Positions 44,637 to 55,670 of a stretch of 64,000 nucleotides of DNA are shown here, one piece after another. Source of the stretch: Myxocyprinus asiaticus (lineage: Eukaryota > Chordata > Actinopteri > Cypriniformes > Catostomidae); contig NC_059393.1 of assembly GCF_019703515.2 (NCBI RefSeq), positions 8,945,501-9,009,500 of the forward strand. Reading direction: 5' to 3'. Numbering within the stretch: position 1 is the stretch's first letter; every line of letters starts with the position of its first letter. The translations under genes were made by a program, and so were the position numbers. Under the pieces are notes generated by a model, which was not told the DNA's origin, ran no database searches, and was given only the letters and a program-made list of their open reading frames with translations.

Positions 44637-46607
44637 CATACTAAATGTAGTGGCAGTTGCCACATTCACCATAAATGATTATTAATGAAATTGATTATTT
44701 TATCAAGCCAGCATCGTGGCGAAGTAATGCCCTCCTTCCGCAACAAAGGGCAAACCACGACCACTGAGATCATAAAGAGCCCAACACTAAACACTTGCGT
44801 TATTTGCGTTATTTCGGTTGAACAAGTACAGTACATTATCCAGGTACTCGTAGTACTCTTCTTACTCTTCTACTCGCACAACAAATTGGTGTAGAACAGT
44901 GCAATGTGACTGGGGATGCAGTTTATACTTTGAAAGGCTAGAGTACTTGAGTGTTTCTTTAATCTCAGAGTTTTGAAGAAGGGGAACATTAAGCGGGAGT
45001 GGTCTGCTTCATCTAATTCTTGCTTGAAGGCTTATAATCTCAAAAATAAAGTTAAATAGCATTTGGCCTTTGCGTTAAGAATTTTGGCTAGGGAAAAGTA
45101 CACTGCATTATGGACTGTCAAACTTGAGGTTGACATGAATTGCTTTTTCTATAGTTTACAGATGGGATGACAAGAGGGATGATGGGAAAATGTAAAGAAT
45201 CAGCTAGAGAGAGAAAAACAAAAAGGCAGAGAGTGAATAAATGCCAGCATGGAGCACAGCAGGAGAGTGCCTTCCCATACCTTCCCACAGATTCACAAGC
45301 TCAGCATTTAGGTTTTTAACAGAACTGGAACACCATGTTGATCTACAGCCAAATATACGCACGCACATACACAGTCAGGCACATGCACACAAACATTTAC
45401 TGTAGATCAGGCATTCCTGTAAACACTAAATCTTAGGATAGGATCTAGTTCTGTGCCCAGACCTTGGACCCCCTGAGTAGAACAACCAAAACAGGCGCAG
45501 GGATCTTAGGCTCAGATGGCTGAACAACTCAGCTGTGCAGTGGCCCTGAATTCTCCAGCTTTGTTTATGCTTGTCACATTCACACATGCACAAACTTTGC
45601 TTTACTCTACCAGTTAAAGGTAGTTGGATCATTTACATGAGGTGGAGAAAATAAGAAAATTACAATTTATGCTGCCCACTACATTGCAAGTAAATCACTC
45701 GCATATGCAACCAAATTTCACGCTATGTGATTAAAATATGTCTGTTATTAGCTACTCGCTAATAAATATTCAGATTTGACTCACCATAGATTGAGTTGTG
45801 TAGTGGCGAAAAATAACTTAAGCAGCGCAGTCCTTTTATTGAATAAAAAGCTGGCTATTAAGGAGCTGGATTCAGCCTCGTCTTGTCTTGTGAGCATGCA
45901 AATTGACATTATTTGGCTGCAGTGGGTCCTGAGGTGTTGTGATTGCGGTGCCACCATCGCTTTAGTTGAGCCATGATATGCCATTATTACATTTACATTG
46001 CATTTAATGACACCAACTCTGATTTTGCTTAAACTTTTCCAGGGACTGTTTTTACAACATTCTCTATTTTAAGGCATCACTAGAGACCAGCATAATGCAC
46101 CTGTTGGACGTCTGTTAAATAGGTAGAAGTGTTCCAAAACTCGAGAGCTTGTTGATTTAAATTTGAAAATGTGTACAATAAATATTTCTACAAACATACA
46201 CATTATGCAAGTAAAAGTTTCCTTTTGCTTTTCTCCATGTATTATTTGTCCAAAGAGGAGATCTAGGCACTCCGTTTTCATGTCATGTCTCTTTTAATAT
46301 GCATTTGGTTATTTACAGTCAGTCGGTGATCAAAAAGATAAAAAGAAACATGAATTCACATCAATCATTGCACGGATGAGGGAAAAACAACCGTGCAACT
46401 ACTCTCTCTTTAATGTGCACCACAGATCTTCTATACCGAGATAACAACCTCCATGTTTTTACCATATAGGAGATAATGTAAAAAGTGTAACGACAGTAAG
46501 TCACCGTTGGCGAATACTATACAAATGAATGGGGAGAGCCGTAAAACGATACCTATCTGTTGTCTTCTCTTATAAAACATACATTTTATTGTAATAAACT
46601 TTACAAA
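44637..46607. other. Non-coding, no gene seen
   Basis: No domain-bearing frame, RNA gene or bounded repeat recognised. Confidence 0.4.
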
Positions 46608-46609
46608 TA

Positions 46610-48212
46610 CAGTGCTGTGGAAAAATATTTGCCCCCATCCTGATTTTCTGCCACTTCTGCTTTTGTGTATTTTTTAAACTAAATTGTTTTAGATCTTAAA
46701 ACTAGATATAAAATAAAACAAAGGCAACCTGAGTAAACACAAAATACAGTTTTCAATGTACAAAATACAGTTGTTGTTTTTTTTATTGAAGCAAAAAAGT
46801 TATCCAACACATATCATCCATGTGAAAAACTAACTGCCCCCTTAAACTTAATAGCTGGTTGTGCCACCTTTAGCAGCAACAACTGCAACCAAATGCTTCC
46901 GATAACTGGAGATCAGTCTTTTACAATGCTGTGGTGGAATTTTGGCCCACTCTTCTTTGTAGAACTGCTTTAGTTTAGCCACATTGGAGGGTATTCGAAC
47001 ATGAACTGCCCGTTTAAGGTCCTGCCACAGCATCTCAATCAGGTTCAAGCCAGGATATTGACTAGGCCATTCAGAGGTGGACTTACTGCTTTGGATCATT
47101 GTCTTGCTGCATAATCCAGTTGCGCTTAAACTTCAACTCATGGACTAATGACCGGAAGTTCTCCTTTAGGATTTTCTGGTAGAGAGCAGAATTCAGGTTT
47201 CCCTCAATTATTGCAAGTTGCCCTGAAGCAGCAAAGCATCCCCACACCATCACACTACCACCACCATGCTTGACCATAGGTATGATGTTCTTTTTGTGCA
47301 ATTCTCTGTTTAATTTACGCCAGATTTAATGGGACCCCTGTCTTCCAAACAGTTCCACTTTTGACTCATCAGTCCACAGAACATTCTACCAAAAGGTTTG
47401 AGGATCATCAAAGTGTGTTTTGGCAAAATTCAGACGAGCCTGAATGTTCTTCTGGGTTAACAGTAGTTTTTGCCTTGCCACTCTTCCATGGATGCCAATT
47501 TTGGCCAGTGTCTTTCTGATAGTGGAGTCATGAACAGTGACCTTTATTGATGCGAGAGAGGCCTGTAGTTCCTTGGATTTTGTTCTTGGCTTTTTTGTGT
47601 GTTCCTGGATGTGTATTCTCTTGGAGGAATTTTGGAAGGTCGACCACTTCTGGGAAGGTTCACTACTGTGCCAAGTTTTCTCCATTTGGAGATAATGGCT
47701 CTATCTCTGTGGTTCTTTGAAGTCCCAGAGCCTTTGAAATAGCTTTGTAACCCTTCCCAGACTGATGTATTTGAATCACCTTTTTCCTAATCATTTCTGG
47801 AATTTCTTTCAACCTTGGCATAGTGTGCTTATGGGTGAGACCTTTTAGCTAACTTCATGCTGTTGGAAAAGTTCTATTTAGGTGCTGATTTGATTGAACA
47901 GGGCTGGCAATAATCAGGCCTGAGTGTGTCTAGTCCAGTTGAACCCCATTATGAATGCAGTTTCATTTGGGGATTTAGTAACTAAGGGCAAATACTTTTT
48001 AACACAGGCCCAGTTGGTATTGGATAACTTTTTTTGCTTCAATAAATATTATTATCATTTAAAAACTGTATTTTGTGTTTACTCAATTTCCTTTGTTTTA
48101 TGTTAGATTTTTTTTTTTTTTTTTTTGATTTTTTTTTTTTAACAATTTAGCATGAGATATACACAAAAACAGAAGAAATCAGGATGGGGGAAAATACTTT
48201 TCCACAACACTG
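46610..48212 (-). mobile_element. Tc1/mariner element 2
   Basis: Inverted ends CAGTGCTGTGGAAAAATATT at 46610 and the complement (CAGTGTTGTGGAAAAGTATT) ending at 48212, flanked by TA at 46608-46609 and 48213-48214. About 1.6 kb, the usual full length for the family. Minus-strand transposase pseudogene within. Confidence 0.9.
46848..47821 (-). pseudogene. Tc1-type transposase (DDE), frameshifted
   Basis: Starts at ATG 47821 with MPRLKEIPEMIRKKVIQIH and a helix-turn-helix containing GYKAISKALGL. Then come VHDSTIRKTLAKIGIHGRVA and KNIQARLNFAKTHFDDPQTF. The first catalytic Asp is in VLWTDESK, followed by MVKHGGGSVMVWGCFAASG. The second Asp is in WIMQQDNDPKQ and the Glu in GLNLIEMLWQDLKRAV; the C-terminus VVAAKGGTTSY ends at 46848. 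The whole span is 974 bp, not a multiple of three, and needs several frame changes and at least one stop (near 47383) to be read. Catalytic residues survive but the copy is dead. Confidence 0.85.
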
Positions 48213-48214
48213 TA

Positions 48215-50640
48215 GTTCATTCCAAAAGAATTGTTTAGTGTAAAACGTGTTGAAGATAAGCAGATAGGTGGCCAATTCATTAAATGATGAGCTGTTTTCT
48301 CACAAAAGCAGTTTATTCAGCATACTCAAGCATCTCCTCCAGAGACATCCATTCACTTGTCTCCTTGCTAGTGTACCGCTATAGAATATCTATGGGACCA
48401 CCGCTATGCTATTTTATGCTAAGCATGTAGACTCCCCTTGCTAGAAGGGCTCATTTGCTGTGGAGCTGCTGGCTCTCTTAAAGAGACAGTACCATTTTAG
48501 TGTTTGTTACACATATTAGCGTAAACTCAATGTAAAATCGCACAAGTGCAAAAAAAACAAACATGTAATAAAATGGTAATAATGCAGTAATTGTAATAAA
48601 TATGTAAATACATAAATATTTAAAGGCACAAACTTCAGAAAACTAAATATTAAGGAATTTAACAAAAAGGCTTGTGCCACATCTATGCAAGAGTTTGGAC
48701 TTTTTTTTTTTATAATGGTTTTGATATAGTAGCAGTTAAATTGTTATTTTTATAATACAATTATTAAATTATTGTTATTTGTGAAATTCTATTTTCATTA
48801 TTATGTTCTAACCTTGTGAATATTTCTTTTAAATGTGTATGAAATTTCAAACCGTGATAACAGCTAGTATCATTATTAAAAAATGCAATTTCATGACATC
48901 ATATAAATTGATAGAATGTGAAATTTGTACATTTGTACACAACCTAAAATGTGATTAAAATGATTAAAAGCGAAATATACAGTGTAAATATACATGTGAA
49001 GATGCCTTTTCGGTTTTCAGTTGTATTACGCTGACATGCCTTCAAAAGTCTGGTGAGTATAAACAAAAATTTACTAGCCAAAGGTGATTCTTTCTCCAAC
49101 ATGTCCGTAGAGGGTTGATATGATACCATTGTTGTCAAATTTTACTGCTGATTTGAAATGTGTTCTTTGATCATAATCTTGACCAACCATTTTGGAGGTT
49201 TCGGTCATTCCCTATTTAAGTAGATAAGAGCTGTACTTTCATGCCGCTTGTATCAATAGAAAATAGCTGCCTGGAAAAATTTCCAATATGGCAGCCCACT
49301 GACTTGCCTTGTCTGACTCTACAGCATTTGATTACAGTTGATTACTTAGTAAATTAATCATATTTAATATTTTTGAAATCAAATTGCATTTAAGAGATAA
49401 GAAGTGGAGAGTGTTTTGCTTGTGTAGAGAGACTGGTACAGGTAGGTATAGGCAGTAGGTAGGTATAGGTAGGTAGCAGTGGCAATTGCTTTAAGACAAC
49501 ACAGGTTAGCAGTGGTGCATGGCTTTCCTTTCAATTTCATTAAAATTGCACAATGGCATGTTTATCAAATTGTATATAACTTCTATATAATTCAGATAAG
49601 TATTGTAACAGCAGCAGCATACAACACTTTTGCGATGATCGTTCTGTTGATGTTATCTGCATGATTATGTCCGTCGGAGTTTGAGGACACACAGCCCATA
49701 GAGCCACATTGATGCTGTGCTTCAACCGGAAGTCTAAGGCAGAGGAGTGTCCCATTGAGTTTAGTGGAGCAAAAGATCAATGTTCATTGGACAAGAGACA
49801 CTAAACACATCAGTGCGCTTTCAATCAATCTATTCCATCTATCACCGGTCTGATATCACTTTATCCCCGGATGTGTGGTTGTTATTCAGATAAATCATAC
49901 ATGATTAGTTTAGTTATGAATAAAAGACTCAAAACAGTTTAACTAGTAAAACGGATAGCTCCAACTCAAAATGTTGACTGGAAGAGCCATATTCAAAGTT
50001 CAGCAATTGTAGAAAAAAAAGAAAATAGCCAACTTACACAACTGTGACTGCAAATCAGTTGATTTCTATATTAATGCAGCAAGTTGTGTATATCTACCAT
50101 GATACAAATGATTAAAAAAAAAAAAACTACCGGTTGACAAATTTCTATCATCGTATGATATATTTAGCTTGAAGGGGGGGCCTGGCCGGATTGGAGGGAG
50201 GGGGCCCACAGAAAGTCTGTTCCATATTGTAGAGCGCATCTAAACACGTTCAGCGGGAGACGCGGATATAAACATGGAGACAGTGCGCAACAGCGAACGT
50301 GAAAGCCACCAGGGCAGAATACATTGATGGAAGAACTGTCTGCCTCCCCCTCCCCCCCTCATCTTTTTATATACAGTATATGCCCTACTCTGGACCACAC
50401 AAAATCTAAACCTAAACACCTTCCAGCAATAACTTAAACTGAGTACAAATGATGATACAAATGTCACCAGGCTTAAAAACAGGGCCAGAACTAAGATGTG
50501 ATCTTTGGGGGGAATTTTTATCTTTAGGGTGGGCAAGTGGTTGTTTCTTCATTGGACTGGGAATGGGGTGTCAGAGGTTTCTTGGGGACCACAAGGAAAA
50601 TCTAGGGGGGCAATAAATATAAATGTATATCAATGATCAT
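48215..50640. other. Non-coding, no gene seen
   Basis: T-rich run at 48104-48140 lies at the Tc1 border. GGTAGGTATA simple run at 49440-49480. G-rich GGGGGGGCC near 50176. No domain-bearing frame. Confidence 0.4.
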
Positions 50641-50648
50641 AAGACCAG
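50641..50648. repeat. 8-bp target duplication AAGACCAG (left)
   Basis: Repeated exactly at 54614-54621. Bounds hAT element 3. Confidence 0.85.
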
Positions 50649-51090
50649 TAGGGCCGGGCGATAGGACGTTGTTATCGGTTATCAACAATGTCTTACAAAG
50701 ATCCCGATGCCAATTGCGACACTCATTGACAGACAATGAACAACAATATCGGGAAATGGCAAAACTATGGATCTGGTAAGTTGCCAAATATATTTAACAG
50801 TAGCCCAGGGTGTGAAACTAGCACCCGCCAAATGCAACGAGGCTGAATCCAGTTCGCAAGCTTCTCGTCCAAATGTATTTCATGCACGTGTAATTTTGCT
50901 CATCTACGCGCAACAGGTGGGCGAACTGTAAGACCTCTGGGAGTGACCATGACAAGAAATGCTGTTAGTCACAAAGACTCGCACTTGAAGAAACACACTT
51001 TATTATATTTTTAAGAACAGACAAAAGAAAAGATGTCAATTCTTGTGTCCGATTCGCTGTTTGTTCAGAGGTGTGCAGCATGAGCCTGTG

Positions 51091-51272
51091 ATCAGAATCA
51101 GAATCAGAATGAGCTTTATTGCCAAGTATGCTTACAAATACAAGGAATTTGTCTTGGTGACAGAAGCTTCCAGTACACAACAATACAAAAAAGCAACAAG
51201 ACTTTTAAAAAATATTTAAAAATTGAATAAAATTGAAAAGAAAAGAAAGTATATAAAGAATACACAATAGAC

Positions 51273-51341
<69 letters not shown>

Positions 51342-51585
51342 ATACATATATACACACACATATATACATATACACATACATATATATACACACACATACA
51401 TACACACATACACATACGTAGTGCAAATCTAAATACAAATCGGTTATATACAGTGCAAGGAATGTAATGGCAGAAGAGACTGGATGTGTTGGATAATATA
51501 AAAAGACTAAGCTGTATATTGCACATTAATTATTGCTCAATGGGGCAGTTTTAACTGTTCATGAGATGGATAGCCTGAGGGAAAA
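51091..51585 (-). mobile_element. L2/CR1-like LINE 3' fragment (second copy)
   Basis: Same 3' end as 10722 (complement of CAGAATGAGCTTTATTGCC, then CAAGTATGCTTACA) and the same UTR words (GGTTATATACAGTGCAAGG, TTGCTCAATGGGGCAGTTTT). 5' truncated within the UTR at about 51585. Contains the TA/CA microsatellite. TGCAGCATGAGCCTGTG before it and TGCAGCGCAAGCCTGTC after it may be a diverged target duplication. Confidence 0.75.
51272..51418. repeat. Compound (TA)n/(CA)n microsatellite
   Basis: TA tract followed by CA and TACACA variants, inside the LINE 3' UTR. Confidence 0.9.
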
Positions 51586-52001
51586 AACAAACACATGCCG
51601 GCATGCAGCGCAAGCCTGTCTTGTGAAACAAGCGCATGTAAAGAGTTTTCACTCTTTTTTCTGTTTCATTCTTCTGAAAACTGTTTGCAAAAATAATGTC
51701 ATCTATGAGAATGCTGCAAATCATGTCCGATCATCTCAGGAGGTGCTGTGAGTTTAGTTCACTTTATTTCCACGCAGTTGTTTAAAGAAACAAAGAAGAA
51801 AATGATTAAATCATAAAGTAATGCAAGACAAGTTCACCCTGAACCTAAAACAGAGTTCTATTTTCTTTAGGCAGCATTAACTGTATTACCAAAACGCAAT
51901 ACAAACACAAATTCGATAAGAAATCACATTTGGCAGCATTATTTTAGGAACACAAGGGAATTTATTAGGCTTTATTAGTATCATCTTTACATTTATAATT
52001 G

Positions 52002-52412
52002 TGTAACGATGTTGCTGCTGGCAATGACGATGAAATGAAGAACCCAATTGCAAATTTATTAAACGTGAAATACAGTAAACATGAAAGAAACATAAAACAT
52101 GAACTTGACATAAACTTGGCTTGACATTAACATAACAATGTTACCAATCACAATACCTGACACTAGACAATGGCAAACATGAGGGCTTAAATACAAGGAC
52201 ATGGTTAACAGGTAAACAAGACAACCAATCACAAGACTAAACTATAAACAAGATAACAAGACTAAATACAAAGTAATCAAACAATGAACCAATGAAAACA
52301 AGACACATGAACAGGGGAAACACATGATGAGATCACATGAGGGAACGGGAAATCACATGACATGACCAAGAACTAAACTTTAAAATAAAAAAAAAAACAC
52401 ATAAACGTGACA
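52002..52412 (-). repeat. LTR of copy B (3' LTR)
   Basis: 411 bp; shares almost all sequence with 53771-54226 apart from small deletions (for example near 52090-52130 and 52380). Confidence 0.85.
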
Positions 52413-52425
52413 TATCCCCCCCTCT
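52413..52425 (-). other. Polypurine tract
   Basis: Minus-strand AGAGGGGGGATA adjacent to the LTR boundary, as expected for plus-strand DNA priming during LTR-element replication. Copy A has the matching C-run at 119-126. Confidence 0.65.
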
Positions 52426-53119
52426 AGGGGTGGCTCCCAATGCCCCAAAACATAATAACAAAGTTAATTAAGGAGCTGAGGGTCTCCTTGAGACGTGGCC
52501 TGTTGAGACAGGGCGTGGGGTGTGGCCTGGCGAGACAGGGCGTGGAGCATGGAAACAGGGCAAAGCCAATGGAAAGTGGGGCATTGAGAGGCTTGAGGGG
52601 CGAAGCCGATGGGGATGAGGACCAAGGCGGAGCCGCAGGGATGGAGGTCCCCAGTGGAGCAGAGGTGGGCCTGGACCTTGGAGCAGAGGCTTGCTTGTGA
52701 CATGGCATGGAGCAGGCTGAGGCGCGGCTGTGACGTGGCATGGAGCAGGCTGAGGCGCGGCTGTGACGTGGCATGGAGCAGGCTGAGGCGCGGCGGTGAC
52801 ATGGCCTGCAGCCGACTCTGGCGCGGCGGTGACGTGGCCTGCAGCCGACTCTGGCGCGGCGGTGACGTGGCCTGCAGCCGACTCTGGCGCGGCGGTGACG
52901 TGGCCTGCAGCCGACTCTGGCGCGGCGGTGACGTGGCCTGCAGCCGACTCTGGCGCGGCGGTGACGTGGCCTGCAGCCGACTCTGGCCATGGTTGTGTAC
53001 ATGGGCAGAGACTCAGAGATGACCTCTGTGGTCGTGAACATGGGCTGAGACTTGGAAATGACCTCTGTGGTCATGTACATGGGTAGAGACTCGGAGATGA
53101 CCTCTGTGGTCATGAACAT
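52424..53119 (-). pseudogene. Gag C-terminal repeat region, copy B
   Basis: A 231-residue open frame. It starts with three 13-residue units (for example MFMTTEVISESLP), then changes register, so the 33-bp minisatellite is read as RPRHRRARVGC units. In the alternative frame the same minisatellite gives GHVTAAPESAA units, the phase used in copy A. That points to a frameshift between the 13-residue and 11-residue blocks in this copy. No catalytic motif. Confidence 0.45.
52690..52986. repeat. 33-bp minisatellite in LTR copy B
   Basis: About nine units. Six near-identical ones with core GCGGTGACGTGGCCTGCAGC lie at 52790-52986, preceded by three with the core GGCATGGAGCAGGCTGAGG. The two types and their order match copy A. 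The copy B units are GC-richer (GCGGCGGTGACG instead of GTGGCTGTGACA). Confidence 0.85.
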
Positions 53120-53159
53120 GGGCTGAAGCCTTTCTCCTCCTCCTCCTCCTCCGGGAGGC

Positions 53160-53505
53160 TGAAGTTGTCAATGCAGGCTCTGGGACGGACGAGGCTGGCA
53201 ACGCAGGCTCTGGGATGGATGAGGCTGGCAACGCAAGCTCTGGGACGGATGAGGCTTCCAGCTCATTGGCCGTGGCAGGAGTTGACTCGTCGACCATGAC
53301 GTGGGAAACTGGCTCGTCGACCATGAGGCTTCCAGCTCATTGGCCATGGCAGGAGTTGACTCGTCGACCATGACGTGGGAAGCTGGCTCGTCGACCATGA
53401 CGTGGGACGCTAGCTCGGCATCCGCGTCGTGGACCTCTGGCTCGGCGGCCATGTCGTGGACCTCTGGTTCGGCGGCCATGTCGTGGACCTCTGGCTCGGC
53501 ATCCG
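53160..53505. repeat. Further short tandem units in copy B gag
   Basis: 27-30-bp units of GACGAGGCTGGCAACGCAGG type (53165-53255), a duplicated block of GAGTTGACTCGTCGACCATG type (53275-53395) and 24-bp units GCGGCCATGTCGTGGACCTC (53440-53500). On the minus strand these give SSVPEPALPA-, SHVMVDE- and EVHDMAAEP-type peptides. Confidence 0.75.
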
Positions 53506-53751
53506 CCTCCCCCGCAGTGAAAGTGGAACCAATAATCTGCAGGGCGAGTTCGATATATTGAGCCAGGTTTGGGTATTCTGACCGCCTGGCATCAGAAAAG
53601 AGATGGACTTATTCAGTCCAAATCGGAAATAGTCCTTGAGGGCCACCTCATTAAAATCCACCTGGCATGCCAGAGTGAAAAATTCCTCCACATAATCCTC
53701 CAGAGGACGATTCCCCTGACGTAGGTGGACGAGCTGGATTGCTGGGTTCAT
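53410..53751 (-). CDS. Retroelement Gag, capsid-like segment (copy B)
   Basis: Start ATG at 53751, 20 bp inside the 5' LTR. The first 60 residues (IQLVHLRQGNRPLEDYVEEF, ALKDYFRFGLNK) have the pattern of the retrotransposon-type gag capsid: a Gln-Gly..Ser/Pro-Leu-x-x-Tyr helix and a later phe-Arg-x-Gly-Leu motif. At about 53570 the frame must shift to continue into IIGSTFTAGEADAEPEVHD and the repeat region. The usual Gag N-terminal matrix-like part and the zinc knuckle are absent, so the product would be a short capsid-like head with a long repetitive tail. Intact Gag packages element RNA in particles; whether this one does is unknown. It may parasitise a Gmr1- or gypsy-type helper. Confidence 0.5.
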   Translation of the reverse strand: MNPAIQLVHLRQGNRPLEDYVEEFFTLACQVDFNEVALKDYFRFGLNKSISFLMPGGQNTQTWLNISNSPCRLLVPLSLRGRRMPSQRSTTWPPNQRSTTWPPSQRSTTRMPS

Positions 53752-53770
53752 TTGCGTCGGTCAGGCATTC

Positions 53771-54226
53771 TGTAATGATGTTGCTGCTGGCAATGACGAT
53801 GAAATGAAGAACCCAAGTGCAAATTTATTATTAAATGTGAAATCCAGTAAACCCTAACAATAAACATGAAAGAAACATAAAACATGAATTTGACTAAACT
53901 TGACATAAACATGGCTTGACATTAACATAACAACGTTACCAATCACAATACCTGACACTAGACAATGGCAAACATGAGGGCTTAAATACAAGGACATGGG
54001 TAACAGGTAAACAAGATAACAAATCACAAGTCTAAACTATAAACAAGATAACAAGACTAAATACAAAGTAATCAAACAATGAACCATTGAAAACAAGACA
54101 CATGAACAGGGGAAACACATGACAAGATCACATGAGGGAACAGGAAATCACATGACATGACAGGAACAGGAACTAAACTTGAAAATAAAAGACATGAAAA
54201 CAAGAACAAAACACATAAACATGACA
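53771..54226 (-). repeat. LTR of copy B (5' LTR)
   Basis: 456 bp, TG...CA on both strands, followed by the AATTG duplication. It contains TAAATAC-type AT-rich sequence near 53985 that could hold the promoter; no clear TATA box is seen. Confidence 0.85.
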
Positions 54227-54621
54227 AATTGTCTTTAGTTCTTAATCTGTAAACTATTAGTAATTTTCCACCCGGTGTTGTTGACGGATGCTTGCATGAT
54301 GGCAAATGGGGCTGTTGGAGATGGTAAATGTTTGGATTTGGGGAGGTGGTTAAATAAGACCTTTTGATCACTTCGTTATTTTATTGGGTTTTCGTTTAGT
54401 TTAAAATGCCATTTGAATTTAGAAATGTCTTTTGTTTATGTTTATCTTGTTTCAATAAATGAATTAAAATTTTAAAGCAAAATCAATAAAGCAAAAAAAA
54501 AAAAAAAAAAAAAATCACGACCCTCGGCAGGGGGGTTGACTATATAATCGTATATCACGATATTTTTTAAGGCAATTATCGATTAAATAATTTTTACATA
54601 TCGCCCAGCCCTAAAGACCAG

Positions 54622-55428
54622 TCAAAAGTCTTATGATCCTTAAAAAATCTTGTAATGCAGAATCATTTGAAGGGCGACAACAGAGACACCATACAGGAAA
54701 TCCTCTGCCTTCTTATAAGTAGTCACAACGTGTGTCATCATAAATCCTTCAACACTCCCAAGGGGCCAGTGTTTTTGTACGAGTGCACTTTGACTGTAAA
54801 GTGTGATGCTAACGGGTCACTTACCATCATAGATTTAGATCACAGAGACACATGATAGCCACAAGTTCCCAGAATACGGTGCTGTTCCTGAAAGAGAGAC
54901 AAGCAAGTTCATGAAAGTTCTGAAGAGGAGGTGGTTAAAGAAGGAAATCTAATAACCTCTGCAGTAAATCCTAAGGTGTAAACTAAACAGGCAAAAGTGT
55001 GTTGTCAGCTGTTTTCTGAAACCTTCTGGCCAGTAAGTACCCCCAAAAGATTCATGCAAAGCAGCAGGCCAGAAAGGAGAACCTAGGGCTTTGTACACAC
55101 GTCCAGACATCCTGGACATCTTTTAATACTAAAAACCCAGTTCAAAACATTATTATCTTAGCCAGTTGGTTCTTAAAAAACAATCCTGAAAACTTTCAGG
55201 TTGTCCTCTGTACATATCTGAGGAGGCAGAAATAGGGTTGCCATGGTGTATGGTGTTACTGGTTTTACTTGGTACAAGGGACAACTTGTGAAATTGTATA
55301 CCGGTGGAAATATTATGAATGGAACTTCCAATATCAGTACAATAGCCTAATTAATAGAATAGTCTTAAATAAAGAATAGTTGCCTAATGAAGAATTTGTG
55401 ACCCATGATAAATGAACCTATATATAAT

Positions 55429-55430
<2 letters not shown>
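54622..55430. other. Non-coding, no gene seen
   Basis: Nothing recognised apart from a stretch near 55240-55315 (GGTGTATGGTGTTAC, GTATACCGGTGG) that looks like the edge of another fish DNA transposon. Confidence 0.35.

Positions 55431-55508
<78 letters not shown>
55431..55508. repeat. Compound (TA)n(CA)n microsatellite
   Basis: About 25 TA units followed by about 14 CA units, running up to the end of Tc1 element 3. Confidence 0.95.
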
Positions 55509-55511
<3 letters not shown>

Positions 55512-55670
55512 GCGGACAAAAGTTTGGAATATTGTACAGATTTTGCTCTTATGGAAAGATATTGATACTTTTAATCACCAAAGTGGCATTCAACTGATCA
55601 CAGTGTATAGTCAGGACATTAATAACGTGAAAAATTACTATTACAATTTGAAAAAAAAGTTCAGAACTTC

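Larger units (their letters stand above)
52002..54226 (-). mobile_element. Gag-only LTR retroelement, copy B (both LTRs, TSD)
   Basis: Complete ends: LTRs at 52002-52412 and 53771-54226 begin TGTAA and end TGACA on the plus strand. A perfect 5-bp duplication AATTG lies at 51997-52001 and 54227-54231. In the minus-strand reading direction the 5' LTR is the right one. The purine tract AGAGGGGGGATA immediately precedes the 3' LTR. The internal region (1.36 kb) has a gag capsid-like segment and long tandem peptide repeats but no protease, RT or integrase. It is therefore a non-autonomous element that depends on enzymes from another source. Confidence 0.88.
50649..54613. mobile_element. hAT element 3, with nested LINE and LTR insertions
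   Basis: Ends TAGGGCCGGGCGATAGG and TATCGCCCAGCCCTA are inverted, with the perfect 8-bp duplication AAGACCAG outside. The 3.97-kb span includes an L2-like LINE fragment (51091-51585) and a complete LTR element (52002-54226); about 1.2 kb is hAT sequence. No transposase is visible, so it is non-autonomous or decayed. Confidence 0.85.

Noticed and set aside
51216..51526. Tyr/Ile/Cys-rich open frames
   Set aside because: Translations of the TA/CA microsatellite.
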